Positions 16,387 to 26,410 of a stretch of 64,000 bases of DNA are shown here, piece by piece. A program made the position numbers and the translations under genes. This stretch comes from Bacteroidota bacterium (GTDB lineage: Bacteria > Bacteroidota > Bacteroidia > Chitinophagales > Chitinophagaceae): positions 1-64,000 of the forward strand of contig JAGWRO010000037.1 of the NCBI GenBank assembly GCA_028876495.1. Reading direction: 5' to 3'. Within the stretch, counting starts at the first letter, position 1, and each line of letters starts with the position of its first letter. Under the pieces are notes generated by a model. The model saw only the letters and a program-made list of their open reading frames with translations. It was not told the origin of the DNA and searched no databases.

Positions 16387-17103
16387 ATGCAACGTATTAA
16401 AATTGGCCTGATGGCTGTTTTGACTATTATGAGTATTTCTTTTGTTTATGCACAAAATGCTGATGAGATCATCAACCATTATGTTGATGCTATTGGCGGA
16501 AAAGATAATCTTAGCAAGGTTAACACGGTTTCTATGGAAGCTTCATCACAGGTGATGGGAAATGATAATCCTGTAGTGGTAGATATTATTAATGGAAAGG
16601 GTTATAAAAGCGTAACGGATTTTAACGGGCAACAATTTGTAAGAGCTTATACCGATAAAGGCGGCTGGACTATCAATCCTTTTGCCGGCGGCAGTGATCC
16701 TGTTGCATTATCTCCTGAAGAATACAAATCGGTGAAAGAAGATATGTATATAGGCGGCGCTTTGTACGAATATGCAGTTAATCATACTGGCACTGCAACG
16801 CTGGAAGGCACTGATGGCGGCGCTTACAAAATAAAATATACTTCTCCGGATAGTATTGAATCTACCTATTACATTGATACTGCTTCTTACCTTCTCACCA
16901 AAATGATGAGGCAGGGACAAATGCAGGGGCAGTCTGTAGACGTTACTACCACTCTGTCTGATTACCAAAAAACACCTGAAGGCATTTCAATTCCTTACAC
17001 GACCAATGTTGACTTTGGTGGTAATTTTTCAATGAGCACTACCATTAAAAAGGTTGAGATCAACAAAACCATCGATCCATCTATTTTTGAAATGCCAAAA
17101 TAA
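16387..17103 (+). CDS. Periplasmic LolA-like protein
   Basis: A 238-aa protein with a signal peptide ending near residue 22 (FVYAQN). The mature part begins with ADEIINHYVDAIGGKDNLSKV, a common opening of Bacteroidota outer-membrane lipoprotein-sorting (LolA/LolB-fold) proteins. A beta-rich body follows, with TYYIDTASYLLTKM and a closing KKVEINKTIDPSIFEMPK, which is typical of the family end. It may bind lipid or lipoprotein; the exact ligand is unknown. It has its own terminator downstream. Confidence 0.8.
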   Translation: MQRIKIGLMAVLTIMSISFVYAQNADEIINHYVDAIGGKDNLSKVNTVSMEASSQVMGNDNPVVVDIINGKGYKSVTDFNGQQFVRAYTDKGGWTINPFAGGSDPVALSPEEYKSVKEDMYIGGALYEYAVNHTGTATLEGTDGGAYKIKYTSPDSIESTYYIDTASYLLTKMMRQGQMQGQSVDVTTTLSDYQKTPEGISIPYTTNVDFGGNFSMSTTIKKVEINKTIDPSIFEMPK

Positions 17104-17151
17104 ACCTGGATAATAAATACCAGAGTTAAAACTGCTTCAACAAAATTCTTT

Positions 17152-17187
17152 AAACCACAAAGACGCAATAGTTCTTCGTGGTTTTTT
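17152..17187 (+). terminator. Rho-independent terminator
   Basis: AAACCAC (17152-17158) pairs with GTGGTTT (17178-17184), with further internal pairing and a T-run, about 50 bp after the LolA-like gene. Confidence 0.7.
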
Positions 17188-17476
17188 ATTTTGGGGCAGT
17201 AAAGCAACAAATCATGCTGATTTTTATTCTGCTCTTTCTGTAAAAAATAATAAAGATTATCGAAAAAATATTTTACCCCATTTTAATTTATTGTTATGAA
17301 ATCATTATGATTATATCAATTTTTTCTAAACTTATGGTATAGCTCGCCTTTCGAAGCAAATTTGTATCAGGTGTGAATTTGCAATCGTATTTATTGTATA
17401 ATCCACACTAATGCGTGAAGTGCTTTCAGGCATTTTCGTAAGCAACTTCATTATTTAATCTTACTAATTATTCATC
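17188..17476. other. Intergenic region upstream of the two-component operon
   Basis: AT-rich noncoding DNA that should carry the promoter of the response-regulator gene. No clear motif pair was identified. Confidence 0.35.
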
Positions 17477-18181
17477 ATGCGATTATTAATAATTGAAGAT
17501 GAAATGGAATTGTCAAAAAGTATTTGTGCTTACATGGAGAAAAATAATTTTATCTGTGAGGCTTCTTATGATTTTCCTGATGCGATTCAAAAAATTGAAG
17601 AAAAAAATTACGAATGCATCCTGCTGGATATAAACCTGCCAAAAGGTAATGGGCTACATCTTTTGAAGGAATTGAAAGAGCTTGGCAAATCGGATGGTGT
17701 GCTTATTATCTCTGCTAAAAATTCTTTGAATGATAAAATAGAAGGGTTGAACCTTGGAGCCGATGATTATCTCACAAAGCCGTTCCACTTACCCGAACTT
17801 TCTGCACGCGTTGCTTCTATTTTACGCAGAAAATATTTTGCAGGACAAAACCGCGTTGTAATGGATGAGTTCACTATCGAAATCCAGGACAAAATAGTGC
17901 ATGGAAAAAACGGAATCATTGATCTAACGAGAAAAGAATACGAGTTGCTCTTATATTTTACTGCGAATAAAAATAAGGTGGTTACCAGGGAAGCGATCGT
18001 TGAACATTTGTGGGGCGATCATATCGACATGAATGACAATTACGATTTTATTTATACCCACATAAAAAATCTTCGAAAAAAACTAATCCAAAATGGTTGC
18101 CGGGATTACATCAAAGCTGTATATGGTATGGGATATAAATTTAGCACAGATCCGGAGGATCAAAGTACAAGCAAAACATGA
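17477..18181 (+). CDS. OmpR-family response regulator
   Basis: A 234-aa DNA-binding regulator. The receiver domain (1-115) has the acidic pair E7/D8, phosphoacceptor D51 (CILLDINLP), the Ser/Ala switch at 79-80 and K101 (YLTKPF). The winged-helix domain (about 130-228) includes DLTRKEYELLLYFTANKNKVVTREAIVEHLW and ends RKKLIQNGCRDYIKAVYGMGYKF. Its stop codon overlaps the start of the kinase gene by four bases, so the two are translationally coupled. Likely targets are the TonB receptor and phosphoesterase genes downstream, inferred from position only. Confidence 0.95.
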   Translation: MRLLIIEDEMELSKSICAYMEKNNFICEASYDFPDAIQKIEEKNYECILLDINLPKGNGLHLLKELKELGKSDGVLIISAKNSLNDKIEGLNLGADDYLTKPFHLPELSARVASILRRKYFAGQNRVVMDEFTIEIQDKIVHGKNGIIDLTRKEYELLLYFTANKNKVVTREAIVEHLWGDHIDMNDNYDFIYTHIKNLRKKLIQNGCRDYIKAVYGMGYKFSTDPEDQSTSKT

Positions 18182-19431
18182 AACTGCTAACCAAATATTC
18201 CCTGGTTAATCTTATCATAATGGTGGCTATTTTTATAGTCTCCAGCCTGCTTTTATACAAGTTCTCCCAGCTAATTCTTATTCGTGAAATGAATGCTGAC
18301 CTCACCGGTGTACAAAAAAAAGTGCAGGAATATGTGAAGCAACACAACGCCTTTCCCGTAGGGTTTCCTTTGGATGAGGAAGAGGTTAGTTATGTATCAA
18401 CAGGTAGCCATGAAATAACACGCACAAGTGAACTTACTCGAATGTTTAGCCAAAGGGAAAATAAAATGCACAATTTTATGAAGCTTGATTTTCCACTTTG
18501 GTTTAATAAAAATTGGTATAAGATAACCATTGCCAAACCCATTGAAGGAATGCATCATCTTTCAAGGGCGCTGATCACTATATCCATCTCAACCCTTTTG
18601 CTTATTATTTTGATTTGGATTTTACTCAACAGTATTTTATTAAAAAGGCTTTGGAGCCCTTTTTACGAATCCATGGATATTATGCGCAATTTTAAACTCG
18701 GTGAAACAGGTTCGCTTGTTTTCCCAAAAACTTCAACGAATGAATTTTCATTTATGAATGGCAACCTCCTGCTTGCCACCGAAAAGGCCAAACAGGATTA
18801 TCTTTTACTAAAGGAGTTTACAGAAAATGCTTCGCATGAAATGCAAACTCCATTATCTATCATCAGGTCGAAACTCGATATGATGATACAGGAAGAAGAA
18901 CTTTCGCAAAAGCAGAGTGAACTGGCTAAAGAAGCGTATTCCTCCATAAAAAAATTATCAGGATTAAATAAATCTCTGCTTCTTTTGGCCAAAATAGAAA
19001 ACCAGCAATTCGACAATAAAGAGAAGATGAATCTTACAAAAAAAGTCGAAGAAAAAATTGAGCAGTTCCGTGAACTTTGGCAAGGCAGTAACATAATTAT
19101 TACATCTGTTTTACATGAAAGCACTTGTTTTATTAACCCTGAATTACTGGATATTCTACTCAATAATTTATTCAGTAATGCCAGTAATCATAATATTCCC
19201 GGAGGTTTCATCAATATTAATCTTGCTAAGAATAAATTAATGGTTAGTAACAGCGGCTCACCTACCCCGTTAGATGAAACAAAATTATTTACCCGTTTTT
19301 ATAAAACGCCGGTTAACAGTAATCGAAACGGTTTGGGGCTTTCTATCATTAAGCAAATTGCCAAAGCTTCTGGCATTGATGCAGTCTATCAATACACCGA
19401 AAATACCCATTCATTTATCGTGAGTTTTTAG
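18178..19431 (+). CDS. Sensor histidine kinase
   Basis: A 417-aa membrane kinase. Two transmembrane segments (about 8-30 and 127-152) enclose a periplasmic loop of about 95 residues with no recognised sensor fold. The phosphoacceptor His is in FTENASHEMQTPLSIIRSKL (near residue 220). The ATPase domain retains an N-box (LLNNLFSNASNHN) and a G2-like end (RNGLGLSIIKQIAKASG). The G1 motif is shortened to VSNSGSP, so ATP-lid details are unusual, but the domain looks functional. It is the partner of the overlapping OmpR-type regulator. Confidence 0.93.
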   Translation: MKLLTKYSLVNLIIMVAIFIVSSLLLYKFSQLILIREMNADLTGVQKKVQEYVKQHNAFPVGFPLDEEEVSYVSTGSHEITRTSELTRMFSQRENKMHNFMKLDFPLWFNKNWYKITIAKPIEGMHHLSRALITISISTLLLIILIWILLNSILLKRLWSPFYESMDIMRNFKLGETGSLVFPKTSTNEFSFMNGNLLLATEKAKQDYLLLKEFTENASHEMQTPLSIIRSKLDMMIQEEELSQKQSELAKEAYSSIKKLSGLNKSLLLLAKIENQQFDNKEKMNLTKKVEEKIEQFRELWQGSNIIITSVLHESTCFINPELLDILLNNLFSNASNHNIPGGFININLAKNKLMVSNSGSPTPLDETKLFTRFYKTPVNSNRNGLGLSIIKQIAKASGIDAVYQYTENTHSFIVSF

Positions 19432-19572
19432 CAATTCTGTTTTTTTTCTGAAGTTATTATTACCATTCAATTAAGAAAACATCATCATTAGGTTAATTCC
19501 TTTTTCAGGGAAAATATTCATGGTTCGACACTATAAGTTTGCACCTCATTACCACACCAAATGATAAAATAA

Positions 19573-22374
19573 ATGAGTGCAACTAAAAAGTCGGAAAAAA
19601 ATAATATAGCCCCTAAACTGCGGATTTTCTTCATTACTTTTTCACTTACGCTCATTTTTTTAACAGTCATAGTGGCCTCATCTTTTTCGCAGGTAATAAA
19701 AGGAAAAGTGACCGACATGCAAAACGGCGAACCTTTGGTTGATGCAACGGTAACTTTAAAAAGCACTTCTAAAAAATACAATACCAATAGTGGCCTGGAT
19801 GGTTCTTTTGTATTTAAAAACATTGAAGCCGGAACTTACACAGAGATCGTTCAATATGTGGGTTATGATGATGAGCAGGTAAAAGCAGAAGCAAAAAAGG
19901 GCATTACTGTTCGCAACGATATCCGGTTAAAAGTGCACGCCGATAAATTGAATGCAGTTATTGTAAATGCCAACATGAATAAGGGTTCGGACATCAGCGC
20001 GAGACGTATCGAAAGAATATCTTCCAATTTATTGAACATTATTTCTGCCAGGGCTATAGAGAATTCTCCGGATATTACAGTAGGCAATGTATTACAGAGA
20101 GCTGCGGGTGTTTCGCTGGTAAAGAACAGTTCGGGTGATGGAGAAAATGCGATCATCCGTGGCATGGCAGACCGGTATAATTATACAACCATCAATGGTG
20201 TAAAAATCCCCAGTCCTGATGACAAGACGCGTTCCATTCCCCTGGATATATTCCCCGCTGATCTTTTGCAAAGATTAGAAGTGGTAAAATCACTTACGCC
20301 ATCTATGGAAGGCGATGCAATTGGAGGCGTTACCAATATGGTGCTAAAAGAAGCTCCAGAACATTTGACTTACTCCCTCAATGGTTCCTTAGGTTATAAC
20401 AACTTTTTTAACAAAAATGCCTTTACTACTTTTAATCATAGTGGTGCACCATGGAAAACACCCTATGAAATTCACGGCTCAGGTTATGCACCACAGCCTT
20501 CGGATTTTAATGTTAAGTACCTGGAGTATAAAACAATAAAATACCCGGTTAACGGATTTATAAACGGCAGTATCGGAGACAGGATAACAAAAAACTTCGG
20601 ATTTCTGGCGGCAGTTAGTTACCAGCATATTTATAAAGGAAGTTCATCTTTGTTTTATCCCCCGAGTGGGCAGCCACAACCAATACCTGCAGACAATACT
20701 CCTGTATTTGGACCACTTGAATACCGCACTTATAACAACCTTGAAAACAGGTTGGGTTCCCACCTGCTACTGAACTATAATTTTAATGAGCATAACAAGA
20801 TCAGTTTTTATACAGCCTTTTTTCAATTGGACAGGATAGAGCACAGGAACCTTCAGCAGGGATTGTCGCAATATTTACATTTATCAGGTCAGGATTATGT
20901 ATATGATCGTTCTCTTTTTCAGAGACAGATCATCTGGAGCAATAACCTACAGGGAAAGCACCAGATCACAGATAAACTATCAGCAGATTGGTCGCTTGTA
21001 TATTCGAAGGCCCAAAGCAAGACTCCTGTATGGATTGACCAGCAATATTCGGATATCGTAAGTTATAATAATGGCACACACCAGGTTACTTCGGAGCAAA
21101 AGAATTTACAGGATTTTCCATTCAATTTCACCCACTCAAATGAAATAGACCACTCCGGCTATCTGAATGGACATTACCAGTTGACAGACGCACTCAAGCT
21201 TTCACTTGGCGGAATGTACCGGCATAAAACGCGTGACAATGTTTATGAATCGTATCAATTGTATGCAGGTAACCAGCCCTTTACCACGATTCAAAATGCT
21301 AGTTTTCCAAGGTTAGTGAGAGTGGATACAACAGATGGGTTAACGTACACATCTATAGAAAACATATTTGCCTACTATGGTGAATTGAACTGGAAATATA
21401 AAAAATGGGAAATGCTTGGCGGGTTGCGTGTAGAGAATACCCAGCACAGTTATGTTTCTGAACTTTCAATTTATTTGCCGGGCAAAACAGGAAGTTATAA
21501 TTATACTGATTATCTACCCAGTATAAATGTTAAGTATAAACTGAATGCCAAAAATGATATCAGGGCATCTTATTTCAGTGGTATCAGCCGGCCTAATTAT
21601 TTTGAATATATTCCTGTCAACTTCTCCGGTGATTATTTCGATCAGAGAGGAAATCCCGCCATCAAGCATGTACAGTCTAATAATTTAGACCTGAGATATG
21701 AACACTATTTTGGTGCAGAAGATTATTTTATGGCGGGCACTTTCTATAAACACATTATTAATCCAATAGAATTAGCCTTCCAGACACAAACGACCAGTCA
21801 ATTTGTTTTGGAGCCTGAAAATTTTGGCAATGCCACCAATTATGGAGCAGAACTGGTATTCACCAAGCATTTTAGAAATTTTGGTATAAGAGGAAACTAT
21901 TCCTATACCAAATCATCGATTACTACTTCAAAGTTGGTTTATACCAAAGACAATAACGGCAATTATGTAATATACAACTCTACTCAAACCCGGCCATTAC
22001 AGGGCCAATCAGATCATATAGGCAATCTTTCCCTGCTTTATAAAAGTATAAAAAAGGGTATTGAGGCCGAAGTAAGCTGGGTATATACAGGCCAGCGTAT
22101 TGAAATTGTATCTCCTTTTAAAAACCTCGATTATTGGCAAAAAGCCACTTCGCAGATAGACTTTTCTCTCAATGTGAAAGCTTCCAAAAGAATAACCCTT
22201 TTTGCCAAAGTAACTAATTTGACCAATAATCCACTTGTTCTTGAGCTGCATACTACAGCAAACGGATATTATTTCAATAATATCCATTACCCTGATCAGA
22301 CGGACAAAAACAACATCATCGTAAGGCACGACAATTTCAACCAGACTTTCTTTGTCGGGTTCAGATTTAAATAA
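19573..22374 (+). CDS. TonB-dependent outer-membrane receptor
   Basis: A 933-aa receptor. After a long signal/anchor region (to about residue 38, ASSFSQ) comes a carboxypeptidase-regulatory-like domain (VIKGKVTDMQNGEPLVDATV to about 125). The plug domain follows (about 150-270, with NVLQRAAGVSLVKNSSGDGEN, IIRGMADRYN and GVTNMVLKEAP), then a beta-barrel ending in FNQTFFVGFRFK with the terminal aromatic. It transports a substrate across the outer membrane using TonB energy; it is not obviously SusC, since no SusD gene follows. It sits directly after a two-component system and before a lipoprotein and two phosphoesterases. That suggests a regulated scavenging locus. Confidence 0.93.
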   Translation: MSATKKSEKNNIAPKLRIFFITFSLTLIFLTVIVASSFSQVIKGKVTDMQNGEPLVDATVTLKSTSKKYNTNSGLDGSFVFKNIEAGTYTEIVQYVGYDDEQVKAEAKKGITVRNDIRLKVHADKLNAVIVNANMNKGSDISARRIERISSNLLNIISARAIENSPDITVGNVLQRAAGVSLVKNSSGDGENAIIRGMADRYNYTTINGVKIPSPDDKTRSIPLDIFPADLLQRLEVVKSLTPSMEGDAIGGVTNMVLKEAPEHLTYSLNGSLGYNNFFNKNAFTTFNHSGAPWKTPYEIHGSGYAPQPSDFNVKYLEYKTIKYPVNGFINGSIGDRITKNFGFLAAVSYQHIYKGSSSLFYPPSGQPQPIPADNTPVFGPLEYRTYNNLENRLGSHLLLNYNFNEHNKISFYTAFFQLDRIEHRNLQQGLSQYLHLSGQDYVYDRSLFQRQIIWSNNLQGKHQITDKLSADWSLVYSKAQSKTPVWIDQQYSDIVSYNNGTHQVTSEQKNLQDFPFNFTHSNEIDHSGYLNGHYQLTDALKLSLGGMYRHKTRDNVYESYQLYAGNQPFTTIQNASFPRLVRVDTTDGLTYTSIENIFAYYGELNWKYKKWEMLGGLRVENTQHSYVSELSIYLPGKTGSYNYTDYLPSINVKYKLNAKNDIRASYFSGISRPNYFEYIPVNFSGDYFDQRGNPAIKHVQSNNLDLRYEHYFGAEDYFMAGTFYKHIINPIELAFQTQTTSQFVLEPENFGNATNYGAELVFTKHFRNFGIRGNYSYTKSSITTSKLVYTKDNNGNYVIYNSTQTRPLQGQSDHIGNLSLLYKSIKKGIEAEVSWVYTGQRIEIVSPFKNLDYWQKATSQIDFSLNVKASKRITLFAKVTNLTNNPLVLELHTTANGYYFNNIHYPDQTDKNNIIVRHDNFNQTFFVGFRFK

Positions 22375-22406
22375 AAATTTTATTATAAAAACGAAAATCA
22401 AAAAAA

Positions 22407-23879
22407 ATGAAACAATCAAAAAAAAGAAGCCTGAAAATTGTTCTAACGAGCTTCTCACTTTTACTTTTGGCAAGCATAGTTATGTTTTCCTGCAAAAAAA
22501 CCAGCACCACTGTGCAAGCTCCTTATGTGCCGGGAGGGGTGACAGTTCAGCCGGGGAATATTAATGGCTCTATTAAGGGAACCATGGAAAGCAACCAAAC
22601 TTATAATGTTACAGGCGATGTGATCATCAATGCAGGAGATTCATTGATCATTCAACCGGGAGCAAAAATTATTTTCCAGGGAGCTTATAATTTCTTTGTC
22701 AAAGGAAACCTTTTTTCTTTGGGAAGTTCTTCCGCCCCGGTAATTTTTACTTTTAACAACGCCCAAAAGATCGACAATCCCGGTGAACCTGAGGCTTCCG
22801 ATCCTGCTTATGTTGGCTTATGGGGTGGCCTATGGGCTGATACTTCGTGCCAGAATTTGGTAATCAAATGGACACATATCGATTTTGGAGGAGCGCCAAT
22901 TTCAGCAGCCCAGCCTCCTATCGCGGGCGCTTCCACAGGCGATTCGTACAATATTTTTTTCCAAAACCCTAATGGCAATTTCATTTTAGAAGATTCATGG
23001 TTATATGGCGGGACAGACGATGCTATTCGTTTGAAATCCGGCCATTTTTCAGTAATGAGAAATACGTTTGAGAAAGGCGGTGGAACAGGCGGCGACCTGA
23101 TGAATGTAAAAGGTGGTGGTGTTGGTGATTGCGCTTATAACCTGTATGTAGGTTGTGCTTGTAATGGCCCTAAAGCATCAGATAAAGGTCAACCCGGAAG
23201 CCAGCAAACCAATTGTAATTTCTACAACAACACAGTTGTCAATTCAGGTTACCGCATGGTTGAATTAGGCCGTGGTGGCTCCATTAACTACGAAGAAGGT
23301 GCAAAAGGGATGGCTTACAACAACCTGATCGTAAATTGTCGCTTTGGTTTGCGTATTGTGGGTGCTACACAATCTTACCTGGGAAATTCTTTAGTAGTTG
23401 CTGATACAGCTCACATCAAATATGGTAATACCTTTAATTACAGCGATTCAACAGCAGGCGTTAACCAATTCTATCCTGTGACCCCTGATACTTCAGCAGT
23501 TGGTGCGGGAGGCGTGCCTACTTCAGGTTTGTGGACAAGGCCACAATCTACTGATATACCAAACATGGTAGCCCTCATGCCTTCAAACTATTATCCTGGC
23601 GCACCTTATGAAAGTTCTGCAGTAGACGCACTCGCCGGACAGAACAATCCGATGTTCGTGAACTTCCCATTACCGGAAGCCGCAACCCCTGCTTCAATTG
23701 CTTACGCTTCAGGTTATGACTTCCATTTGCAAAGTGGATCACCTGCAATTGGTAAAGGTTATACCGGTTTTCAACCTATCGCTTCTGTTCCACAAGGTGG
23801 CCAATACGGAGCGAATATTACTGCTCCCGGTGCTGACATTGGCGCTTACCAAAGCAACGGAACGGGTAATCAACACTAA
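22407..23879 (+). CDS. Surface lipoprotein, likely right-handed beta-helix
   Basis: A 490-aa lipoprotein (signal ending in VMFSCKKTS, C at about residue 29). The body has repeated short strands and turns typical of parallel beta-helix proteins (VIINAGDSLIIQPGAKIIF, NIFFQNPNGNFILEDSWLYGG, then RLKSGHFSVMRNTFEKGG), with many Asn/Gly turns. Such folds often bind or process polysaccharides, but no catalytic residues can be assigned. It starts 32 bp after the TonB receptor stop, so both are likely one transcript, and it is followed by a strong terminator. It may be the surface ligand-binding partner of the receptor. Confidence 0.75.
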   Translation: MKQSKKRSLKIVLTSFSLLLLASIVMFSCKKTSTTVQAPYVPGGVTVQPGNINGSIKGTMESNQTYNVTGDVIINAGDSLIIQPGAKIIFQGAYNFFVKGNLFSLGSSSAPVIFTFNNAQKIDNPGEPEASDPAYVGLWGGLWADTSCQNLVIKWTHIDFGGAPISAAQPPIAGASTGDSYNIFFQNPNGNFILEDSWLYGGTDDAIRLKSGHFSVMRNTFEKGGGTGGDLMNVKGGGVGDCAYNLYVGCACNGPKASDKGQPGSQQTNCNFYNNTVVNSGYRMVELGRGGSINYEEGAKGMAYNNLIVNCRFGLRIVGATQSYLGNSLVVADTAHIKYGNTFNYSDSTAGVNQFYPVTPDTSAVGAGGVPTSGLWTRPQSTDIPNMVALMPSNYYPGAPYESSAVDALAGQNNPMFVNFPLPEAATPASIAYASGYDFHLQSGSPAIGKGYTGFQPIASVPQGGQYGANITAPGADIGAYQSNGTGNQH

Positions 23880-23909
23880 TTCATTTTAAAAAATAATTAA
23901 TCTCTTTTT

Positions 23910-23942
23910 AAACGGCCCGCTATAACACGCGGGCCGTTTTTA
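23910..23942 (+). terminator. Strong Rho-independent terminator
   Basis: The 11-bp stem AAACGGCCCGC (23910-23920) and GCGGGCCGTTT (23929-23939) has an 8-nt loop and a T-run. It separates the receptor/lipoprotein pair from the phosphoesterase genes. Confidence 0.9.
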
Positions 23943-23954
23943 AAATTACATTTC

Positions 23955-25103
23955 ATGAGATATTCATCTTTTTTTTTCTTGTTCCTTCTTTTGAACTTAA
24001 ATAGTAAGGCCCAAAGTACCAATCAGAAAAATATTCTGCAGTTTGTTTTTACTTCAGATGCACACTATGGGATTAAAAGGAAAACTTTTAGAAACGATAC
24101 CGCCGTAGACGGGCATACAGTGAATGCAGCAATGATAAAGGAAATGAATACCCTACCGGGGATTCAATTACCGGTAGACGGCGGTGTTAGTGCAGGTAAA
24201 CTTGCAGGCCCGGTTGATTATGTAATTGAAGGCGGAGATATTGCCAACAGGATGGAGATTCCTGATCAAAGCGATGCGAAATCGTGGAGGCAATTTTGTT
24301 CAGATTATATGAATGGATTAACGCTTACCGATCATTATGGAAAAAAAACCAGGCTTTTAATAGTTCCCGGAAATCATGATATTACCAATGCAATTGGCTT
24401 TTACAAACCAATGAAGCCGAAGGTGGATCCGACCTCGATGGTGGCGATTTATAACCTGATGATGAAACCTGCCAAAATGCTGACGACGAAAAATTACGAC
24501 TATAAGAAAGACAAGATCAATTACTCTAAAAACATTGACGGTATTCATTTTATGTTTATAACGCTTTGGCCTGATTCTTCGGAAAGGATATGGATGGAAA
24601 AAGATCTGAAATCTGTTTCTCCGAAAACGCCTGTCATCCTTTTCACTCATGATCAACCCGAATGTGAAGCGAAGCATTTTACCAACCCGGATAAGGCGCG
24701 TGGCATAAATGCAAATGATAGATTTGAGGACCTCGTGGATGAAGTGTACAAGGACGGAACAAAAGCAGTTGCAGGTAAGACGGACATAGAACAACGTGGT
24801 TGGGCAAGTTTCTTAAAAATGCACCCTAACATAAAAGCCTATTTCCACGGCAACGAAAACTTCAATGAATATTATGTGTACAAAGGGCCCGATAATGATG
24901 TAGCGCTTAATACTTTCCGGGTTGATTCTCCCATGAAAGGAGACTCTTCGAGAGCCGATGAAACAAAACTTTCCTTCCAGGTAATAACAATTGACACAAA
25001 AACATTCAATATGACGGTTAGAGATTGTTTATGGAATACCAATCCTGAGCATCCGGAAAAGAGTATCCGCTGGGGTGAAAGTAAGACCATAAAACTAAGG
25101 TAA
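23955..25103 (+). CDS. Exported calcineurin-like metallophosphoesterase
   Basis: A 382-aa protein with a signal peptide (about 1-20). Metal-binding motifs appear in order: FTSDAHYG (DxH), VIEGGDIANR (GD), LIVPGNHDI (GNHD), FTHDQPE (H) and AYFHGNENFNEYY in place of the usual GHxH. The family hydrolyses phosphomonoesters or diesters with a dinuclear metal centre in the periplasm. The start lies just 13 bp past the upstream terminator, so expression probably depends on readthrough or a promoter embedded in the hairpin region. The neighbouring endonuclease/phosphatase-family lipoprotein suggests joint use of phosphate esters. Confidence 0.92.
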   Translation: MRYSSFFFLFLLLNLNSKAQSTNQKNILQFVFTSDAHYGIKRKTFRNDTAVDGHTVNAAMIKEMNTLPGIQLPVDGGVSAGKLAGPVDYVIEGGDIANRMEIPDQSDAKSWRQFCSDYMNGLTLTDHYGKKTRLLIVPGNHDITNAIGFYKPMKPKVDPTSMVAIYNLMMKPAKMLTTKNYDYKKDKINYSKNIDGIHFMFITLWPDSSERIWMEKDLKSVSPKTPVILFTHDQPECEAKHFTNPDKARGINANDRFEDLVDEVYKDGTKAVAGKTDIEQRGWASFLKMHPNIKAYFHGNENFNEYYVYKGPDNDVALNTFRVDSPMKGDSSRADETKLSFQVITIDTKTFNMTVRDCLWNTNPEHPEKSIRWGESKTIKLR

Positions 25104-25152
25104 ACCTCACCGGTTACTTTAGGTTGGCCATTCAAATTAAAAATCCTGATAA

Positions 25153-26286
25153 ATGAAGATTGTAAAAGTTTTTCTTCTTTTTCTTCTTGGTTCACTACTT
25201 TTTTCCTGTTTAAAAAAAGATGCCCGTACCAATAATGTTGACTCAACTCCATTAACGGGTACAATAGAGAAATCGGATACACTTAGAGTGATGGCCTATA
25301 ATGTGCTCAACTATGGTGATTTGTGCCAGGGCAGTACCACTTCGCTGGATGGTTATTTCCGGACGATCATTCAATATACCCAACCTGATTTAATGAGCTG
25401 TGAAAAGATGACTGCATTTCCTCCATTGGGCGGCTCAGGGGGCAATCTTGCAGATGAAATTTTAGCGAATGTGCTCAATTTTGTAAATCCTGATAAATAT
25501 AATTACGCCGCTCCTACCAATGCATCCGGCTCGGGTACACTTTCTGTGTTGTTTTATAACCAACAGAAATTAACTTATGTGAGTACAGAGGATCTTCTTT
25601 CACTGGTTACCGATTTCGATCTTTATAAATTTTATTATAACGACATTAATTTATCTATCACTAAGGATACCACTTTTTTATATGCAGTGGTCTGTCATAC
25701 AAAATCCGGTTCTGCCAGCCTCGAACGGGATTTCCAGGATTCGACAGTTATGGCTTCACTCAGGTCAAAATTTGAACATTTTCCTAATTTGATTGTAATG
25801 GGCGATTTTAATACCAGGGGTTCTTTTGAACATGGTTATCAATCTCTCATTAGTTCCAAAGACAGCAATACGACAATCAGTGATCCGCCTTATTATCCTG
25901 ATGAAACGTTGAAGTATCCAGGTAATTGGAGTATTTCGCCTTCATATGTGGTGCCTTTTTTAACCACTTCTACCCGGTCGCTTCCTTACGACCCTAATGC
26001 ATGTGGCGCGAGTGGTGGAGGAAAAGGTTGGTATGATCATATTTTTATTTCTAATTGGTTGATCAACGGAAGTAACTATATCAAATATATCCCGCATTCA
26101 TATCAATCAGTAGGCAATGATGGAGCCCGGACCGGCGTAAGTATCAACAGCAATGTTCCTTCGGTAAATACTTCGGCACCTGCCAAGGTACTTGATGCCC
26201 TTTATCACTTTTCAGATAAATATACGGTAATGATCAGGTTCGAAGTAAAAGCCAACAGAAATGCAGTAAGTCCTGTAGATCCCTGA
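25153..26286 (+). CDS. Endonuclease/exonuclease/phosphatase-family lipoprotein
   Basis: A 377-aa lipoprotein (LLFSCLKKD, Cys at about 19) with an EEP fold. Family signatures are LRVMAYNVLNYG (metal-site Asn), VVCHTKSG, VMGDFNTRG (catalytic Asp/Asn) and GWYDHIFIS (Asp-His pair near residue 295). The family cleaves phosphodiesters in DNA, RNA, lipids or inositol phosphates. An anchored, exported form points to extracellular substrates. It follows the metallophosphoesterase by about 50 bp on the same strand, consistent with a two-enzyme unit. Confidence 0.9.
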   Translation: MKIVKVFLLFLLGSLLFSCLKKDARTNNVDSTPLTGTIEKSDTLRVMAYNVLNYGDLCQGSTTSLDGYFRTIIQYTQPDLMSCEKMTAFPPLGGSGGNLADEILANVLNFVNPDKYNYAAPTNASGSGTLSVLFYNQQKLTYVSTEDLLSLVTDFDLYKFYYNDINLSITKDTTFLYAVVCHTKSGSASLERDFQDSTVMASLRSKFEHFPNLIVMGDFNTRGSFEHGYQSLISSKDSNTTISDPPYYPDETLKYPGNWSISPSYVVPFLTTSTRSLPYDPNACGASGGGKGWYDHIFISNWLINGSNYIKYIPHSYQSVGNDGARTGVSINSNVPSVNTSAPAKVLDALYHFSDKYTVMIRFEVKANRNAVSPVDP

Positions 26287-26410
26287 AAGATTAAGAGATA
26301 CGCCCACCCAATCTTTGTTTGTCAATTGATGATATATGAAAACTTAACATTGGATATCAAAAACGTATATTAAGTTTGTATACACTTTTTCAAAATTAAA
26401 ATCAAAGGCT

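Noticed and set aside
19573-22374. SusC-type receptor of a SusC/D pair
   Set aside because: No SusD-like gene follows; the neighbouring lipoprotein has a beta-helix character.
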